This document shows positions 1 through 12,148 of a DNA stretch of 64,000 nucleotides, in pieces (position 1 is the first letter of the stretch; each line of letters begins with the position of its first letter). The position numbers and the translations under genes were made by a program. The notes below the pieces were generated by a model. That model did no database searches. It was not told where the DNA came from and saw only the letters and a list, made by a program, of their open reading frames with translations. Source of the DNA: Calcarisporiella thermophila CBS 279.70 (taxonomy: Eukaryota; Calcarisporiellomycota); contig NW_027192203.1 in assembly GCF_041956535.1 (NCBI RefSeq), positions 186,001 through 250,000 of the forward strand. The letters are read 5' to 3'.

Positions 1-2
1 CA

Positions 3-1469
3 CCCATTGCAAGTGTCCGGCTCGGATTTGCAGAACCTCCCGAAGAGCCGTTGACGCCCGATACATTCCCAAGCAAGATAGGAGGGAAGCCGGTAAGGAT
101 GGGTTTTCCCTTTCAATGCTCTTCTCTTTTTCATTCAGAGGAAGCAGCATCTGCTTTAACGGGTGTCTAATGCCCTATGCATTTTTCTAGGCATGGCTCA
201 ACCCTGAACATGTCTTGGAGGTTGACCGAGTGCGGTGTGGTGTCTGTGACAAGCCTATGTCTTTTCTGCTTCAGGTGTGTGCTTGGCCTCCTGCTTCCTG
301 GACTTGATAAGTTTTTTTTTTGACCTTTGAGTTCTCCTGCATATATATTCGGCTTTAGCTATATACCCCAGAAGACGAGCCTGCTGAAGCATATCACCGC
401 ATGGTCTACATGTTCTGCTGCCGTAACGGAGCTTGTCTAAAGAAAGAATGGCAGAAATGGTGAGCATATAGGCTTCAGCCCCTACTTCCATTAGGATTCT
501 CTTAACTCTGGTGGGGGGTGGCTCCCCGCTTTGTCTTTGTTCAGTGTCAAAGTGTTCCGCAGCCAGCTGCCAAGATTAAACCCTTACTGGTCCGACAACG
601 AATCCTCTTCTTCTAACGCCCGTTCGTCTGAGGACAGCGAGGATGACGTGGATGAGGAGGAGGAAGAGGAGTGCAAGCCGCGGCGCCGCGCAAAATTCTC
701 CAACCCAGCCAAAACGTGTGTTGTTTGTGGGCTACGGGGAGGTAAAACCTGCTCAAAATGCCACACCGCATCGTATTGCTCACGGGATCACCAGCTGTAC
801 CACTGGTCGACCGCAATGCACCGCCAGCTATGCGGGAAGAGCGAGGGGGAGATGCTCGAGCGTGAGAGGGCGTTGGAGGAGAAGCTGTTGGCCAAAAGCA
901 CATTTCCCGAGTTCGAGATCGTGGACGAGGAGGAGGATTCCAACCGCAAGCTGGACGAATACGGCAATCTAGTCCAAGAGCTCGATGGCGTCCAGATCAC
1001 CGAAGAGGCGAACGCGGATGAAGCAGGCGAAGGGGAGTCAAAGGCACTGGTGCCCGTGGGCGACGAAGCGTACGAGGAGACCGAGGTTGATGTCGACAAG
1101 GCCTTCTTAAAGTTCCAGAAGCGAATCCAGACCTACCCTGACCAAATCCTGCGCTATGCCCGCGTTGAATACCAACTCCCTCTCCCGGACCCATTATGGG
1201 CCAGTGATTCTGGGCGGCCTGATATCGAGCGGGATATCGGCCGATGCGCGCACTGCGGCGGCGAGCGCACCTTTGAATTCCAAGTCATGCCGCAGCTGTT
1301 GACTTTCCTGGGCATTGACCACTCGCACACCGATGCCCTCGACTTTGGAACCCTCATCGTGTACTCATGCAAGGATAACTGCCACGCCCCCCATCAGCCC
1401 CTAGTGGAGGAGGCGGTATGGCTACAAAACTTCAGTGAAGATGGCATGAAGCTTGGCAAAGATGCATAG
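3..1469 (+). CDS. PDCD2: PDCD2/Tsr4-like ribosome-assembly chaperone, 5' truncated
   Basis: Exons read as 3-92, 191-274, 359-459 and 545-1469; the start codon lies beyond the left edge. The first visible codons give LGFAEPPEEPLTPDTFPSKI, the typical PDCD2/Tsr4 N-terminal motif. A MYND-type zinc finger follows (CVVCGLRGGKTCSKCH, then a YCSRDHQ...H...C pattern, about 716-830). An acidic linker leads to the C-terminal PDCD2_C domain, which has a CAHCGG knuckle and an LIVYSCKDNC motif near the end. Family members are cytosolic chaperones that bind nascent ribosomal protein uS5 and help 40S assembly (yeast Tsr4, animal PDCD2/PDCD2L). An Asp/Glu-rich run near 640-670 follows the KVFRSQLP motif. All three introns close in frame. 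PDCD2 and PDCD2L are not separated here; the MYND finger favours PDCD2. Confidence 0.93.
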
Positions 1470-1929
1470 CACCACTTTATCTCCTGTTTATTTTCTGTTC
1501 TTCTATTCTAATCTATTCTATTTTCCTTGGGGAGGGGTCGCTTCCGGGTGGATTTTTCTTTGTTAAAGACATTCTATATCAGCAAATAGCATTCTTCTTG
1601 GATATCCATTGGAATTGCAAAAAGAAAACAACAGAAAAATAAAAAAGGCGAAATTGTCCGTCAGAATAAGAGAAAGATAAATGAATAACAGTGAGATATG
1701 CTTGTGGGAATCACAACAGAGGTAACAAGCTTGGGAAAAAATAATTTAAATACGGCGATGGCATGCATCGGTATATTACATAATCTTTCCCTGATTCCGG
1801 TGTTATATATTAGATATTAATATGTGCGTGTATGTGAGTGCGGGTGTAGACAAGTGTATGCGTACGCATGAAGTGGAGATATCCTAATTTGAAATTAAAT
1901 ATGGCGTAGGGGCATTTAGAGGAGGATGT
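1470..1929. other. Convergent 3' intergenic region
   Basis: AT-rich spacer of 460 bases between the 3' ends of the PDCD2 and TBC genes, which converge. It holds the 3' UTRs and T-rich and A-rich tracts that could serve polyadenylation on either strand. No further gene seen. Confidence 0.6.
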
Positions 1930-4174
1930 CTACTGCGTGTTCGTGCGCGATCTCCCCTCCTTCTTCCGCTGTATGTTCCTCGTCCTCACCTCTTTGCGCA
2001 ACCGCTCGATTTTCCGCCGTGTCAAGTCGATGGGAGGAAACGGGCGGGTGAAACAAGTATCCATCAAGCGTTGGCAGTCTATCATTCGCTTGGGCGCGTT
2101 CTGCATCGCCTTGAAAATCTCCAGCGGGTCCTCCTCCACTGCGGTGATCTCTTTCTCGTTCAGCTGCAATATGGTGAGCGCAATCCGGAAGAGGATCTTT
2201 TGCCCCTCGTAGAAGAAACAATCCCACACGCGCAGCACCGTTTCGATGGGAAGAGAGGAGATATACAGGGTGAGGAACCAATTACAAGTCACGAGCCCAA
2301 ACGGTGCAGAGGGGGCCTCCTTGAGCTGCCAGAAGGTTTTGCCCCCGCTGATCTTGTTCCAAATGGCTGGCGAGTGCTCCGAGAGAAGCAGCAGCAGGAC
2401 ATCTTGATCCACGTTCTAGCAACGGGAGACCCAGTTACATCTCTATCCAGAGCAAGGCGCAGAAATAAAGCAAGTGCTTACCACTCCCTCCATGGTAACA
2501 TCATACATTTTCTCGGGCATATGATCCAGGACCGTTACCGTCAAGAGCCAAAATACCTCCTCTTCGCGATCCAGAAACAAGAGCATGAGGCCCGCTATGT
2601 AGTTGAGTGATTGGCAATATCCAATGCTAGGGACATGGACAGAGAAGGCGAGAAGAATGCGGCGTAGAGCACCAATAAAAGGCGCGTCTTTACCGTCCGG
2701 AGTCGATTGGAAATAGAGGTTCTCCGGGAAGGTGCGGTGAAGATCTAAATAGAACAATTATTGGTTAGCTATGTCGATGCTCGAGTCGGATAGACGGGGT
2801 AATGTTCGAGTGGTGAAAGAGGGAGATAAAAAAGGGGTCGTACCTCTTTCAATAATCTCAGCAGATTCATTTTTATTGCCAAGCGCTTGAGCCTCACAGA
2901 CGAGTTTTTCGTAGAGTCCAGGGTTTTGCGCAAGTTTAGCCTCGGCCCCACTATAATAAAGCCAAGCCTAAATATGGGTCCATGTTAGAATACGTTCCTT
3001 TCCACGTCTCAAAAGCAGGGGTGAAAGCTTAATAACCTTGCCACGGAAAGAGGATGGGATTCCTTTTCGTATCAATCGCTTCGCTAAATAGGAGAATTCA
3101 ATGGTCAATGAATGGTTGGCAATGCTTGGGCTCAAAAGTAACACTACTTTTTGCGCTTCTCAACGGAAATCGCCCTCCTGCTTCATGCATCATCGCCTCC
3201 CATTTTTTTTGCCTTTTCTCCAGCACCGGCAAGTACTGCTCTTGGAATTCGTTATATGCGGCAAGCGATACAAAAGGCGATACCTTTTTGAACCCATATT
3301 GATCCCGCTCGACTGCTGGAGGTGAAGGCTTGATGCTTTCTGAAGAGGCAGGAAGGGGTGGAAGAGGGGAAGTTGGTTTAGATTTCCCAGGAGTTTGCAA
3401 TGGCGACGCTTGCACAGCTTTTCGCACGCTATTTTGGGCCTCGCCGAAACGGTGATTGCTGGGGTCAAGTGGGGCTCTCGGAAGACTCGGCGTGATATTG
3501 GAATATTCACAAGTATTTCGGGCGCTGATCTTTTCCTTGCCTACAACTGCCATAGAGACTCCCGCCATCTTCTTGATAGCTCCTTGATTCATCAAGGCTG
3601 GGCTCGGTTGTCTACTCTCCTTCACCTCCCCTCCTTTTACTTCGATCCTCTCCCTCTCCGTCTCCGCCTCCCCCTCGTCGGGTTCTCCTATTATCATTGC
3701 CTTCTGTACAAAAGTTACCCGCTTTTTGCAATCTTCCTCTACTCGTTTCGAGGGCGTTTTGGGTAGCGCTGCCAGCTTTTCAAAGCTCTTTTTCTTTTCG
3801 TCCTTTTTCGAGGATAATTTTCGCCTTAGAGGGATATTAGTGGGATTGCGGGCCAGGGGCGACGGCTTGGGGCCGCTGTTATAACTTTTGAGGCTGCTGG
3901 ATCGATGTGAACTAAGATTGTCATGACTCGAGCTCTTGTTCAGCATTCCTCGAGGTAAACCTTGCATTCTTTGGCAGCTCATAGCGTATTCTTGCATGAG
4001 CATAGGCGATGAAGGATGATGTGGAAGGCGTGGCATTTGCGAGATGAAGACACGCGGAGGTGGAAGTGGCACTGCGGCCGCTCCTTTCTCGCTGGGTGTG
4101 CCGGGAAGTTGGCCAAAGGAGGTAGGTAATGGATTCCGTTCCGAGATAACTTCATTCTGATAGGTTTTTAACAT
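1930..4174 (-). CDS. TBC-domain Rab GTPase-activating protein (Msb3/Gyp3-like)
   Basis: Five exons on the minus strand: 4174-3148, 3083-3037, 2967-2844, 2744-2482 and 2415-1930. All phases close, giving about 648 residues. The first 340 residues are low-complexity (Pro/Ser/Lys-rich). The TBC domain starts at the IRKGIPSSFRGKAWLYYSG motif (about residue 347). It has both catalytic fingers: the arginine finger in DLHRTFPEN (R about 403) and the glutamine finger in SIGYCQSLNYIAG (Q about 444). IDQD-like NVDQDVLLLLLSEHSPAIW and WDCFFYEG motifs follow. The family stimulates GTP hydrolysis by Rab proteins. The signature is closest to fungal Msb3/Msb4 (Gyp3), which act on Sec4 in polarised secretion; that subfamily call is inference. 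A possible non-coding exon ends near 4339 with a good GT donor, but it is out of frame with the coding start. Confidence 0.88.
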
Positions 4175-4743
4175 TATCGAGTCCAGCTAGTGCCCCCCAG
4201 TCCCAATCAACAAAGAAAAGACGAACGAATAAAAGAAAACCCAAGAAAACTAAGGGGAGATTAAAGCTAATTCTAGTGAGGGGGGAGTGTAGAGATGAAA
4301 TGAGGATTAGAATGGGCACATGGCTCTATGACGCTCACCTTGCTCTCTCGAGAAAATAATATCCATTTTTTTCCCGACTCCGCTGCAAATGGCGCGAATT
4401 AGGAAAGATGATTACAGTCCCCGGGAGCCAAGATCTCTTTAATGAGACACAGACGGGTCTGTCAAATTAGAGTTGCTGAATCCTATTACTCCATGATTCC
4501 ACTCGATGGCCTCGCCCTCCTAGATTCCATGGTCACGGCGTGGTGGGGCAAACAGTTCGAATCCCAAAGCACTGGAGTGAAGGCCTTCCATTTATTACGG
4601 GAAGACGAGATAGGAATATAAGGAAATAAAAAGAGACCACAATTCAATATACAAATCAATTGAATCAAAAAAAAAATTAAGAACACAATATGTTACTGGG
4701 AGGGATAAAATCAAGTTGTATATAGGAAAAAAAAACATGTGTA
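4175..4743. other. Intergenic region upstream of TBC gene, downstream of Kin4-like gene
   Basis: Spacer of about 570 bases between two minus-strand genes. It should hold the TBC promoter and 5' UTR, possibly with a UTR intron (donor at about 4340, acceptor near 4190), and the Kin4-like 3' UTR at 4600-4743, which is A-rich. A T-arm-like string occurs at 4555-4564 but does not form a tRNA. Confidence 0.5.
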
Positions 4744-7700
4744 TTAATGATATCCTCCCTTCCCGCTAAGATCTAACTTCTCCAAGAGAATATAATAGAG
4801 AAACCGGAAACTCCACAGGTTTCCTTTCCGTCTCCTGATATCTACAATGTAAAGCCCGGTCAAGTTTTTGATGCGGCAGAGTTCGACCGTGAAGTATATC
4901 GCACTGCCCGAATCAATATACGGGTCTCCATAAATGCCGGCGCGTGTTTCAGCCATGGAGGTGTGAGTGGTGGAGGAGGAGATGGGCGCAAGGGTCGCGG
5001 ATTCAGAAGGAGGGGCCGTGTGCATAGCCGCTTTCTCGGTACCTCGGCGGAAAAATCCTAACAATGGCCCCTTCGACATCGAGAACTTTCGCCTTCTCTC
5101 CACCTTCTCCTCCGGGCTGTGCCTTTCCTGGATCGTGGTGGCCGTGTTCTCCGCCGAAGTTTTACCGGCTTGCGATTTCTCCGGCCGCAAGCATTTGAGC
5201 TTGTATCCGCGATCCGCTTGTATCTCAATTCCCATCTGAGCCAGGACTTGCCGCACCTCCATCATGACTTCCGATGGCTCCCGTGAGGTCAGCGCAGTTT
5301 GGTCGACCGCCCCATCGTGAACTCGCAGTTTCGCCTCGTCTCGCGTTTTGGGGCTCATCGAGGGTGATTGCCGGCGTATGATGGCCCTTGCAACGGCAAT
5401 CGGAGATTTGATTGGAGAGTTGGCATTGCGGCGGGGCGAACCGGATGAGGGCTCTGCATCGGTGGACTTCTCCGGAGTGCAGGGTTGAAGCTGCTGAGGA
5501 TGAGAGGTTGGAATTTCAGGAGGGGCATCTCGCTGCATAATGGAATATCGACGGAACCAGCCCATCAAGCGACTCGCCTTACTACGCTCACCCGATGATC
5601 CCACGGAATCAGCAACTGACCGAGGCGATTGCGGGATAGGCCAAAGCGTTTCATCCGCCGAAGGCTCTCTCCCATGTCCCTTTGAGGGGGTTTCACCAAT
5701 AAATAAGCTAACCACCTTCCGCCTTGCATCTGGAGACCGGATACCACGCCTGACTGCCACTCTTGCAGAAGGTGGGGGAGGAGGGACCGCTCCAATGGAG
5801 GTTGGAGACTGGGGGTGCAGTGGTATATCAGCACGATTGTCTTCAGCTTGCAAATGAGATTTCCCGGTCGAGTTTGAGCGGCGTGCAAACGATGACAGTA
5901 ACGAGCTAGTCCCAAACCTCCCAGCTTTCCGGGAGGTCGAGTGTCTTCGGCTATCGGATACAGCACGCGACGGGCCACCGGTAGCAACCCTAGCATTGCT
6001 GATGCTCGTTTGAGGCTGTACTCCCTCCTCATGATGCGACCGGTCTACCAACAACGTGGGAACCGCCGAGGTACTAGCCCCATGCATGTCCCGTGACCCG
6101 TGGCGTTTGTTGGGAGAAGAATGCCGTTCAGAATCCCATTCGTCCTCTCCCAGCGGTGAAGCGGAGTCAGGCTTCAAAGCCGGAGATCGATCCTTTCCAG
6201 GCGAATAGTGGGATGAGTGTTGCGAAGGAGAGTCGTGCCGACTTCCCACGGAGGCAGGTGAAGAGAACTCATGGCACCGGTCGCTCTCAAAGGTTGATGG
6301 GGAATCCGAGTCCCTAATGCTAGTTTTATCCGTTCTCAGAACCCGCTCTTGTACTTCCTCGATGGACGCCTTTTTCGCCGTTTCCATTCCAGCTAGTCCT
6401 TCCATGTCCACCATTTCATTGTTGGGACTTGTACCGCTCCCAATTCCTACCAAGTCCAAATCGTAATCGATGTGTATGGTATGGCGTTTATGTGATTTTG
6501 TGAATATTCCATCGGTTCGCGCTGGCGCGGATGGGGGGGTATCGGCAAGAGGAGTACCAAATTCTTTCGAGAGAGAGGTATCACCAGATGCAGCTGCGCT
6601 CCAGAGTTCTGTCGAGGCTTCCGCCTCTAGCTGCTCAAGAGACTTTTGAAGGAGATCTTTGTAGGGTTCCATCCACCGGTGTTCTATAATGGTACGCATA
6701 TCGCACCTTTTTTGGGGGTCAACCTCCAGCATCTTTGAAGAAGATTTGTCAGGCAATCGCGTGAGAAATAGGAAAGAGCAAGAGGGGGAATAAAGGCAGT
6801 GTATATACCTTGCGCAACAAATCTCTTGCATCCGCCGATACATAATCGGGGAAGAGAAGTTCAGTATTGAGGATATAGTCGTATAAAAGACCAATGGAAT
6901 CTCCGTTAGGATTGCGCTCATCGTCGTCGTATGGCAAAAATCCGCACAACTTTCAAGTAGAAATTAAGAGTTAAACATATCATCCAATTCTTATTGTTTA
7001 GAAAATTATTACCATTGCGTATAAAATGACGCCACATGACCAAATATCCGCTGCTGGCCCAACGTAGAAGCCATCCGACACAACTAGTTCAGGAGCTGCA
7101 TAGCACGGGGAACCACAGGACGTCGCCATCAGATCTTCTTCCGGCTTGTTGAAATTATTTGCGAAACCAAAGTCGGTGATGATAATGGAACGATTGCGAT
7201 CCAGAAGCAAATTTTCCTAAGCCATTCAATGCAAATAGGTTAGTTGAAAAAGGATCTTAAAGGGGAAGGACGTTATCTATTTGTTACCAATTTTAAATCT
7301 CTATGAACGATATGTTTTTGATGTAGATAATTTACTCCACTAATGAGCTGTGCAAACAGGCGGCATGCATCACGTTCTTTCAGATATCGATGAGCCAAAA
7401 TATATTCAAAAAGCTCGCCGCCTAAAAGGGGGAAGAAAAGAGGAGTCAAAAGAAGTTCAGAGAATGCGCCCTGAGAAAAAATAATTACCTGACGCGTATT
7501 CTAATACAATGCCTATATATTTTTCGGTCTCTAGAACATCGAATAGTTTAACGATATTCGGATGCCTCACAGACTAGAAGGGGTAAAATAAAGACAGGAG
7601 CTTTAGCCTAAGAAGTGGAAAATGGTTAAAAGCAGAACAGCTTACCCGCAAAACAAATATCTCTCGCTCTACTTTCGTATAACGCGACGCAGTATCCACA

Positions 7701-7985
7701 TCTTGCTTGCGAATTAATTTGATGGCCACCTGATGCGTGTCGAATAGTTTAGTAAGGTTTAGTAAAAATGTAGCTAAATCAATGGATATAATATACCTCA
7801 ACTCCAGTCTTTAAGTGAACTCCAAGCTTCACTTTCCCAAACTCTCCCTCGCCTACGGTCCGCAATAGCTGGTAAGGGCCGAACATATTCTTTTTCCTTG
7901 TGGGGGGTTCCATTGTGTAATTCCGATCGGTGAACTCGCGTCGAGAGGGGGAAGTTGTGCTGTTTGTCATTGCTGTACAGGCCAT
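4744..7985 (-). CDS. Kin4-type CAMK-like protein kinase with C-terminal KA1 domain
   Basis: Seven exons: 7985-7797, 7729-7646, 7573-7489, 7421-7288, 7216-7013, 6949-6809 and 6732-4744, giving 941 residues in one frame. The kinase domain spans about residues 32-330. It has the glycine loop [15 protein letters not shown]-binding lysine in VAIKLI (K67), HRDLKLEN catalytic loop, DFGFANN and [11 protein letters not shown] activation segment. The insert [21 protein letters not shown] is typical of fungal Kin4/Frk1 kinases, which act in the spindle-position checkpoint. A Ser/Pro-rich tail of about 500 residues follows. It ends in a KA1-like fold: a [15 protein letters not shown]...[10 protein letters not shown] segment, then a beta strand reading [22 protein letters not shown]1 domains bind acidic membrane lipids and can be autoinhibitory (known for MARK, Kin1 and Chk1). 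A kinase plus KA1 layout could also suggest Kin1/MARK, but the DDD...PNGD insert supports Kin4. Confidence 0.9.
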
Positions 7986-8725
7986 GAAAATTAATGTGAA
8001 GAAAAATTACAAAGGAAATATATATATGGAGGGATTAAACAGATTGAGAATAATGACAAGAGTAATTAAGTGTGCAGATGAGGAGTATTAAAATGTAGCT
8101 TACAAAAGCGAAATCAATTCAGTGATATATGTAAGTTGTTAATAAAGAGAAATAAAAAAATGAAATTATAAGAAGAGAAAAAAATGCATAGAGTGCGAAA
8201 GAAAAAAAGGGGAGGAGAGAGGGATTGGGGAGGAGAGAGAAAAAGCTATATAAAGTTGATGGTTTAAGTGTATAAAAAAATGGGGAAAGAGTATATAAAC
8301 AAGATCCAAAAATGACACCAGTATGGGCGGATGTAAAAGAGAAAGAGAGAAGGATTATTTACTATGACTAGATGGAGATTATCATTGATGATGAGGGATG
8401 TGGAATATGAAGGAGATATGAAGCAGAATAAAACCTAAGACCTTTTTTTCCACTTACTAATGGAAATGGTAAGACCTAATAAATTAATAACCACGAAAAA
8501 TCGAGTTTTTAAGAGTAAACAAGAATTGGAGTTCTCTTATTTGCTTTTTATTTTTGTCCCAATAAACCATCAAGATAGGCATATTTGCACGGATAATTTA
8601 ATGTAAGTAGGCCATCCTTCCATCTTATATACACCCCACTTTTTTCTCCTTTCCTATGGCCTCTTTCACCTTAGGAGCGGCATATTGGGTGGGAAGAGCT
8701 ACTATGCCAAGAAAGCTTTTTCTAT
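7986..8725. other. AT-rich promoter region of Kin4-like gene
   Basis: About 740 bases, strongly AT-rich with purine-rich tracts (for example 8170-8290). It likely contains the promoter and 5' UTR of the minus-strand kinase gene. No coding exon could be supported. Confidence 0.4.
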
Positions 8726-8729
8726 GAAT

Positions 8730-9000
8730 TCAATGGACTACATCTTTGAATTCGTTACGCGTCCATTTGGCTAATAATCCTTCCTCTTATGATCGTTGGT
8801 ATGCTAATGATCTTTTCTTTTCCTCAGTATTAATAGGATTACAAATCTTGGTATTTTGGTATTATGGACGGCTAAATCCTCTCCAACCTCTACTGGCACT
8901 TTGGTTTCCTTCGTCGGACGTGCTTTGTGTTCTGAAATATGGCGCAACCACTATTTTCTCTGGCCCTGCTGCGCAAAACTCTAAAGCTCCTATGTATTGA
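8730..9000 (+). CDS. Candidate small hydrophobic protein, two exons (uncertain)
   Basis: An ATG at about 8730 opens a short exon (MDYIFEFVT). It is followed by what looks like a 64-nt intron, from a GT at about 8758 to a CAG at about 8827. That intron has a branch-point-like TGCTAATGA and a long pyrimidine tract before the acceptor. Joining gives a protein of about 65-70 residues with one clear hydrophobic segment (LLIGLQILVFWYYG) and a stop at 8998-9000. The exons are predicted, the donor (GTCCAT) is weak, and no family was recognised. It could equally be non-coding or part of a UTR. Confidence 0.2.
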
Positions 9001-9335
9001 TGCTCCATAGAGCCTCTATGTACCGAATTGTAATTATACTTTGGGGTGGTGTCAGCCGCCTTTTTCGGCTTTCTTTCGGCTTGTTATTTGCGTTTAAAAT
9101 TTGTATTTATGTTTATACCCGGCACGGCAAAGCTTACCCTCGTATCCTTGTAATTATGCTTGTTTTTGACGCTTGTGTGAGATGCTTGTCCCTTACAAAT
9201 GCGAAGAATTAGGAAAATATTGTCGTTTCAAAAATGCTTTGAACATTTTTTTCGTTAATTAATCCCAGATATACTATCTAATGTGTTATCTAATATCCGC
9301 ATATCATTCGCATTGATGCATGGAGTAATAGCAAG

Positions 9336-9631
9336 TTAGGCGAAGTCGAGGAAGAGACAATGGACAAAGGTCTCCAGCTTGCCTTGGTTGACCGTACCTG
9401 AAAGAAGAGCGGCAGCGGTGCGATTGGGCTTGCAATGGAAGTATAATGAGTAATGTCCAGCAAATGTCATTTTGTTGTGCAAAGGGCTTATACCCTTCAA
9501 TTCCCACGCGAATAAGATCTCCACACTAGCTCGGAGTTGGTCGGCGGTTTTATTTTCATTTTTAAATCCTGCAGGTCGCCACTTGCTTTCAAATACTTCT
9601 CCCAATTCTTTTTCAACAAAAGGAGATCCAT
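9336..9631 (-). CDS. Candidate orphan coding region, two overlapping frames (uncertain)
   Basis: Two minus-strand frames overlap here. One opens at an ATG at 9631 (MDLLLLKKNWEKYLKASG) and stops at 9497. The other runs from about 9605 to 9336 and includes FAGHYSLYFHCKPN. They look like parts of one small protein, but no intron joins them in phase. If real, the gene would be divergent from the serine dehydratase gene with under 100 bases between starts. No family recognised; a sequencing indel or chance ORFs are alternatives. Confidence 0.2.
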
Positions 9632-9716
9632 CCTCCTCGCCTTCTTTTCAACAAAGAATCTTAATTTAAGCCTACAACAGTGTGCGTATTTCGTTGCTCT
9701 GGGAACTTGCATTCTC

Positions 9717-11658
9717 ATGTTTCGCTTCCGCCCGCTTTCCCTCTCGCTTGGGTTAATTGCTCGCAAAAGCTTATTTCCAAACAAACCTTTGCTTCGTCCT
9801 CTCCCTGTGACCGCTTCTAGGAGGATTGCGACTTACCCGTCGCTATGGCAGCAGCAGCAGCGAGAACAGAAGCACCATCTCGAAGCAACAGCGGGAGATG
9901 AACAGCATCATTCGAAAGAGGAAATTGAGGATCCAGCGGAGCACCATGCAGTGGTGTCGACCTTTGATTTATTTAGTGTGGGGATCGGTCCTTCTTCCAG
10001 GTAGGCCTCTTATTGATGAGTCTTGCGAAAGATGAGGCTGTATTATTATCCTAAAGTCAAAGAATTCTAACCGAATATTTTTCATTTAAAGTCATACAGT
10101 CGGGCCAATGCGCGCCGCCAAAATTTTTATCAATGACCTCAAGCGACATCAAGTTTTAGATAAGGTGCAGACTAATTACTTTTTCTTTGGTTCGACTCGC
10201 CATTGACTCTCTTGGCTCTTCCAGATTCACACCATGCGTATCGACCTATATGGTTCTCTCGCCATGACCGGAGAGGGACATGGCACACCGCATGCCATAC
10301 TTATGGGCATGGAGGGCGAAGAGCCTGAGACGGTCGATCCATCTACTATTAAGCCTCGAATTGCTGCAATTCATGAGAACAACTCCTTGACTTTAGATGG
10401 CACGCATCGTATCCACTTTGAACCCGAAAAACACTTGGTGTTCAAATTTTTCGAATCTCTACCGGAGCATCCAAATGGCATGCGGTTCTGTGCATTTGAT
10501 GAAAATGGTGACCTCATTGCGACGAATAAATATTTCTCGATTGGGGGTGGGTTCGTCGTCAATGAAAGGACTCAGCTTGCTCACGGAGAAAATGTGTACT
10601 ACCGTGATGTAGAGCACAATGTGACCGACTCACGCTCCCAGCAAGATCTGGCGGTCGCAGCCCTTCCTTTTAAGACAGCGGAGGATTTGCTCAAAGTATG
10701 CCGGCGTGAAAATATGAGTATTGCTCAGGTTGTCTATGAGAACGAGTTGCGGTGGCGATCTGCTGAAGAGATCCGCGAAAAGACCTTGCGGATCTGGGAG
10801 GTGATGGATGAGTCTATCAGAAATGGCTGCTTGTCCACAGAAGAGTATCTTCCCGGAAAACTTCACGTCAAGCGGAGGGCGCCTGGCTTATACAAAAAAT
10901 TACTCAAGGGATTGTACACCACAACACCAGTAAACCTCTCCTCGGCCTCAACCTATTCCTCTTCCAACGAGGTCTCAGTAGATGCTGGACAGCGGCGAGA
11001 CGTGGATGTGAAACGTCCCACTTCCGTGACGGTACTCCCTCGGCGCAGTCGCAAACGTCTTCTCCTCCCAGCATTGGACTATCTTTCTGTATATGCCATC
11101 GCTGTTAACGAAGAGAATGCTGCTGGTGGGCGCGTCGTCACCGCCCCAACCAACGGTGCTTCGGGTACCATTCCTGCCGTCCTCAAATATTATCTCGAGT
11201 TCATCAGTGATAACCCCGAGCAAGACATCATGGAATTCTTGCTTACCACTGCAGCTATTGGAATGCTCTATAAACGTGGTGCGTCGATCAGCGCGGCAGA
11301 AATGGGTTGTCAAGGAGAAGTTGGCGTTGCGTGTTCTATGGCAGCCGCTGGGTTTACCGCAGTCATGGGTGGAACGCCAGAGCAAGTCGAAAACGCCGCT
11401 GAAATTGGGATGGAGCATAATTTGGGACTGACTTGCGACCCACCACTGGGGCTGGTCGTGATTCCGTGTATTGAGCGCAATGCACTTGCTGCTGTTAAGT
11501 CTGTGACTGCAGCTCAATTGGCATTGAACGGGGAAGGCCACCATAGAGTTAGCTTGGACCAAGTTATCGAGACAATGCGGCAGACAGGAAATGACATGAT
11601 GAGCAAGTATAAGGAAACCTCTACGGGCGGATTGGCCGTCAACATCCCGCTCTGCTAA
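9717..11658 (+). CDS. Iron-sulfur L-serine dehydratase, single-chain bacterial type, probably mitochondrial
   Basis: Exons 9717-10000, 10092-10164 and 10225-11658 give 596 residues. The enzyme deaminates L-serine to pyruvate and ammonia with a [4Fe-4S] cluster instead of PLP. The N-terminal beta domain shows [20 protein letters not shown], which is split across exons 1 and 2. The alpha domain shows [31 protein letters not shown] and [17 protein letters not shown], holding the cluster cysteines. The first 42 residues are rich in Arg, Leu and Ser with no acidic residue before about residue 50, which fits a mitochondrial presequence; that is a prediction. A Gln-rich stretch follows. Compared with bacterial SdaA there is a basic, low-complexity insert of about 50 residues between [18 protein letters not shown] and the [19 protein letters not shown] motif. 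Introns fall inside conserved motifs, so this is a resident gene and not bacterial contamination. Confidence 0.93.
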
Positions 11659-12148
11659 TATACCTAAGCTTCCCGACTCTTTTTCTTATTTATAAATTGA
11701 GGTATAGAATGATCTATTTTTTTTTTCTTTTTATGCTGCATAATGTATTCCCTTCAGCCTCTGATGTTTTTTTTTATCTACCTGAAAATGCTTTTTTTTT
11801 TCCTGCTTATTGTTATTCATACTTTCGGTATTAAAACTATTGTTAGAACTAGAGAAAATTGGATTCCTGCATTTTTCTTAAAATTGAGAGAAACTCCAGT
11901 ATATAATAAACAAGAAATATTAAGAAAAATTAATAAGTTTTATGAAATATAAGAGAGCAGACAGCGAAGTCTTATTCTTTACCTTTCATTCCTAAAAAAT
12001 AAAAATAAAAAAAAAAATCACACTTGTTCTTCTATTTACAAAAAGAGGAGGGAAGAGGAGGGGAGAGGAAGGGAGGAAGGGAACATAAAATCTCACAATG
12101 CTCAAAGAAGTAAAAGAAGGGAAAAAAAATGGAAAAAAGTCTAATATT
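11659..12148. other. Convergent 3' intergenic region
   Basis: AT-rich spacer between the converging serine dehydratase and TAF2 genes, with long T tracts at 11718-11800 and an A-rich/G-rich run at 11995-12135. It contains the 3' UTRs. No gene supported. Confidence 0.5.

Noticed and set aside
4545-4575. tRNA B-box-like GTTCGAATCC string
   Set aside because: The flanking bases do not form a T stem and no A box or acceptor stem fits within tRNA length.
9537-9716. Longer N-terminus for serine dehydratase starting at 9537
   Set aside because: The first codon is not ATG, and the ATG at 9717 begins a typical presequence.
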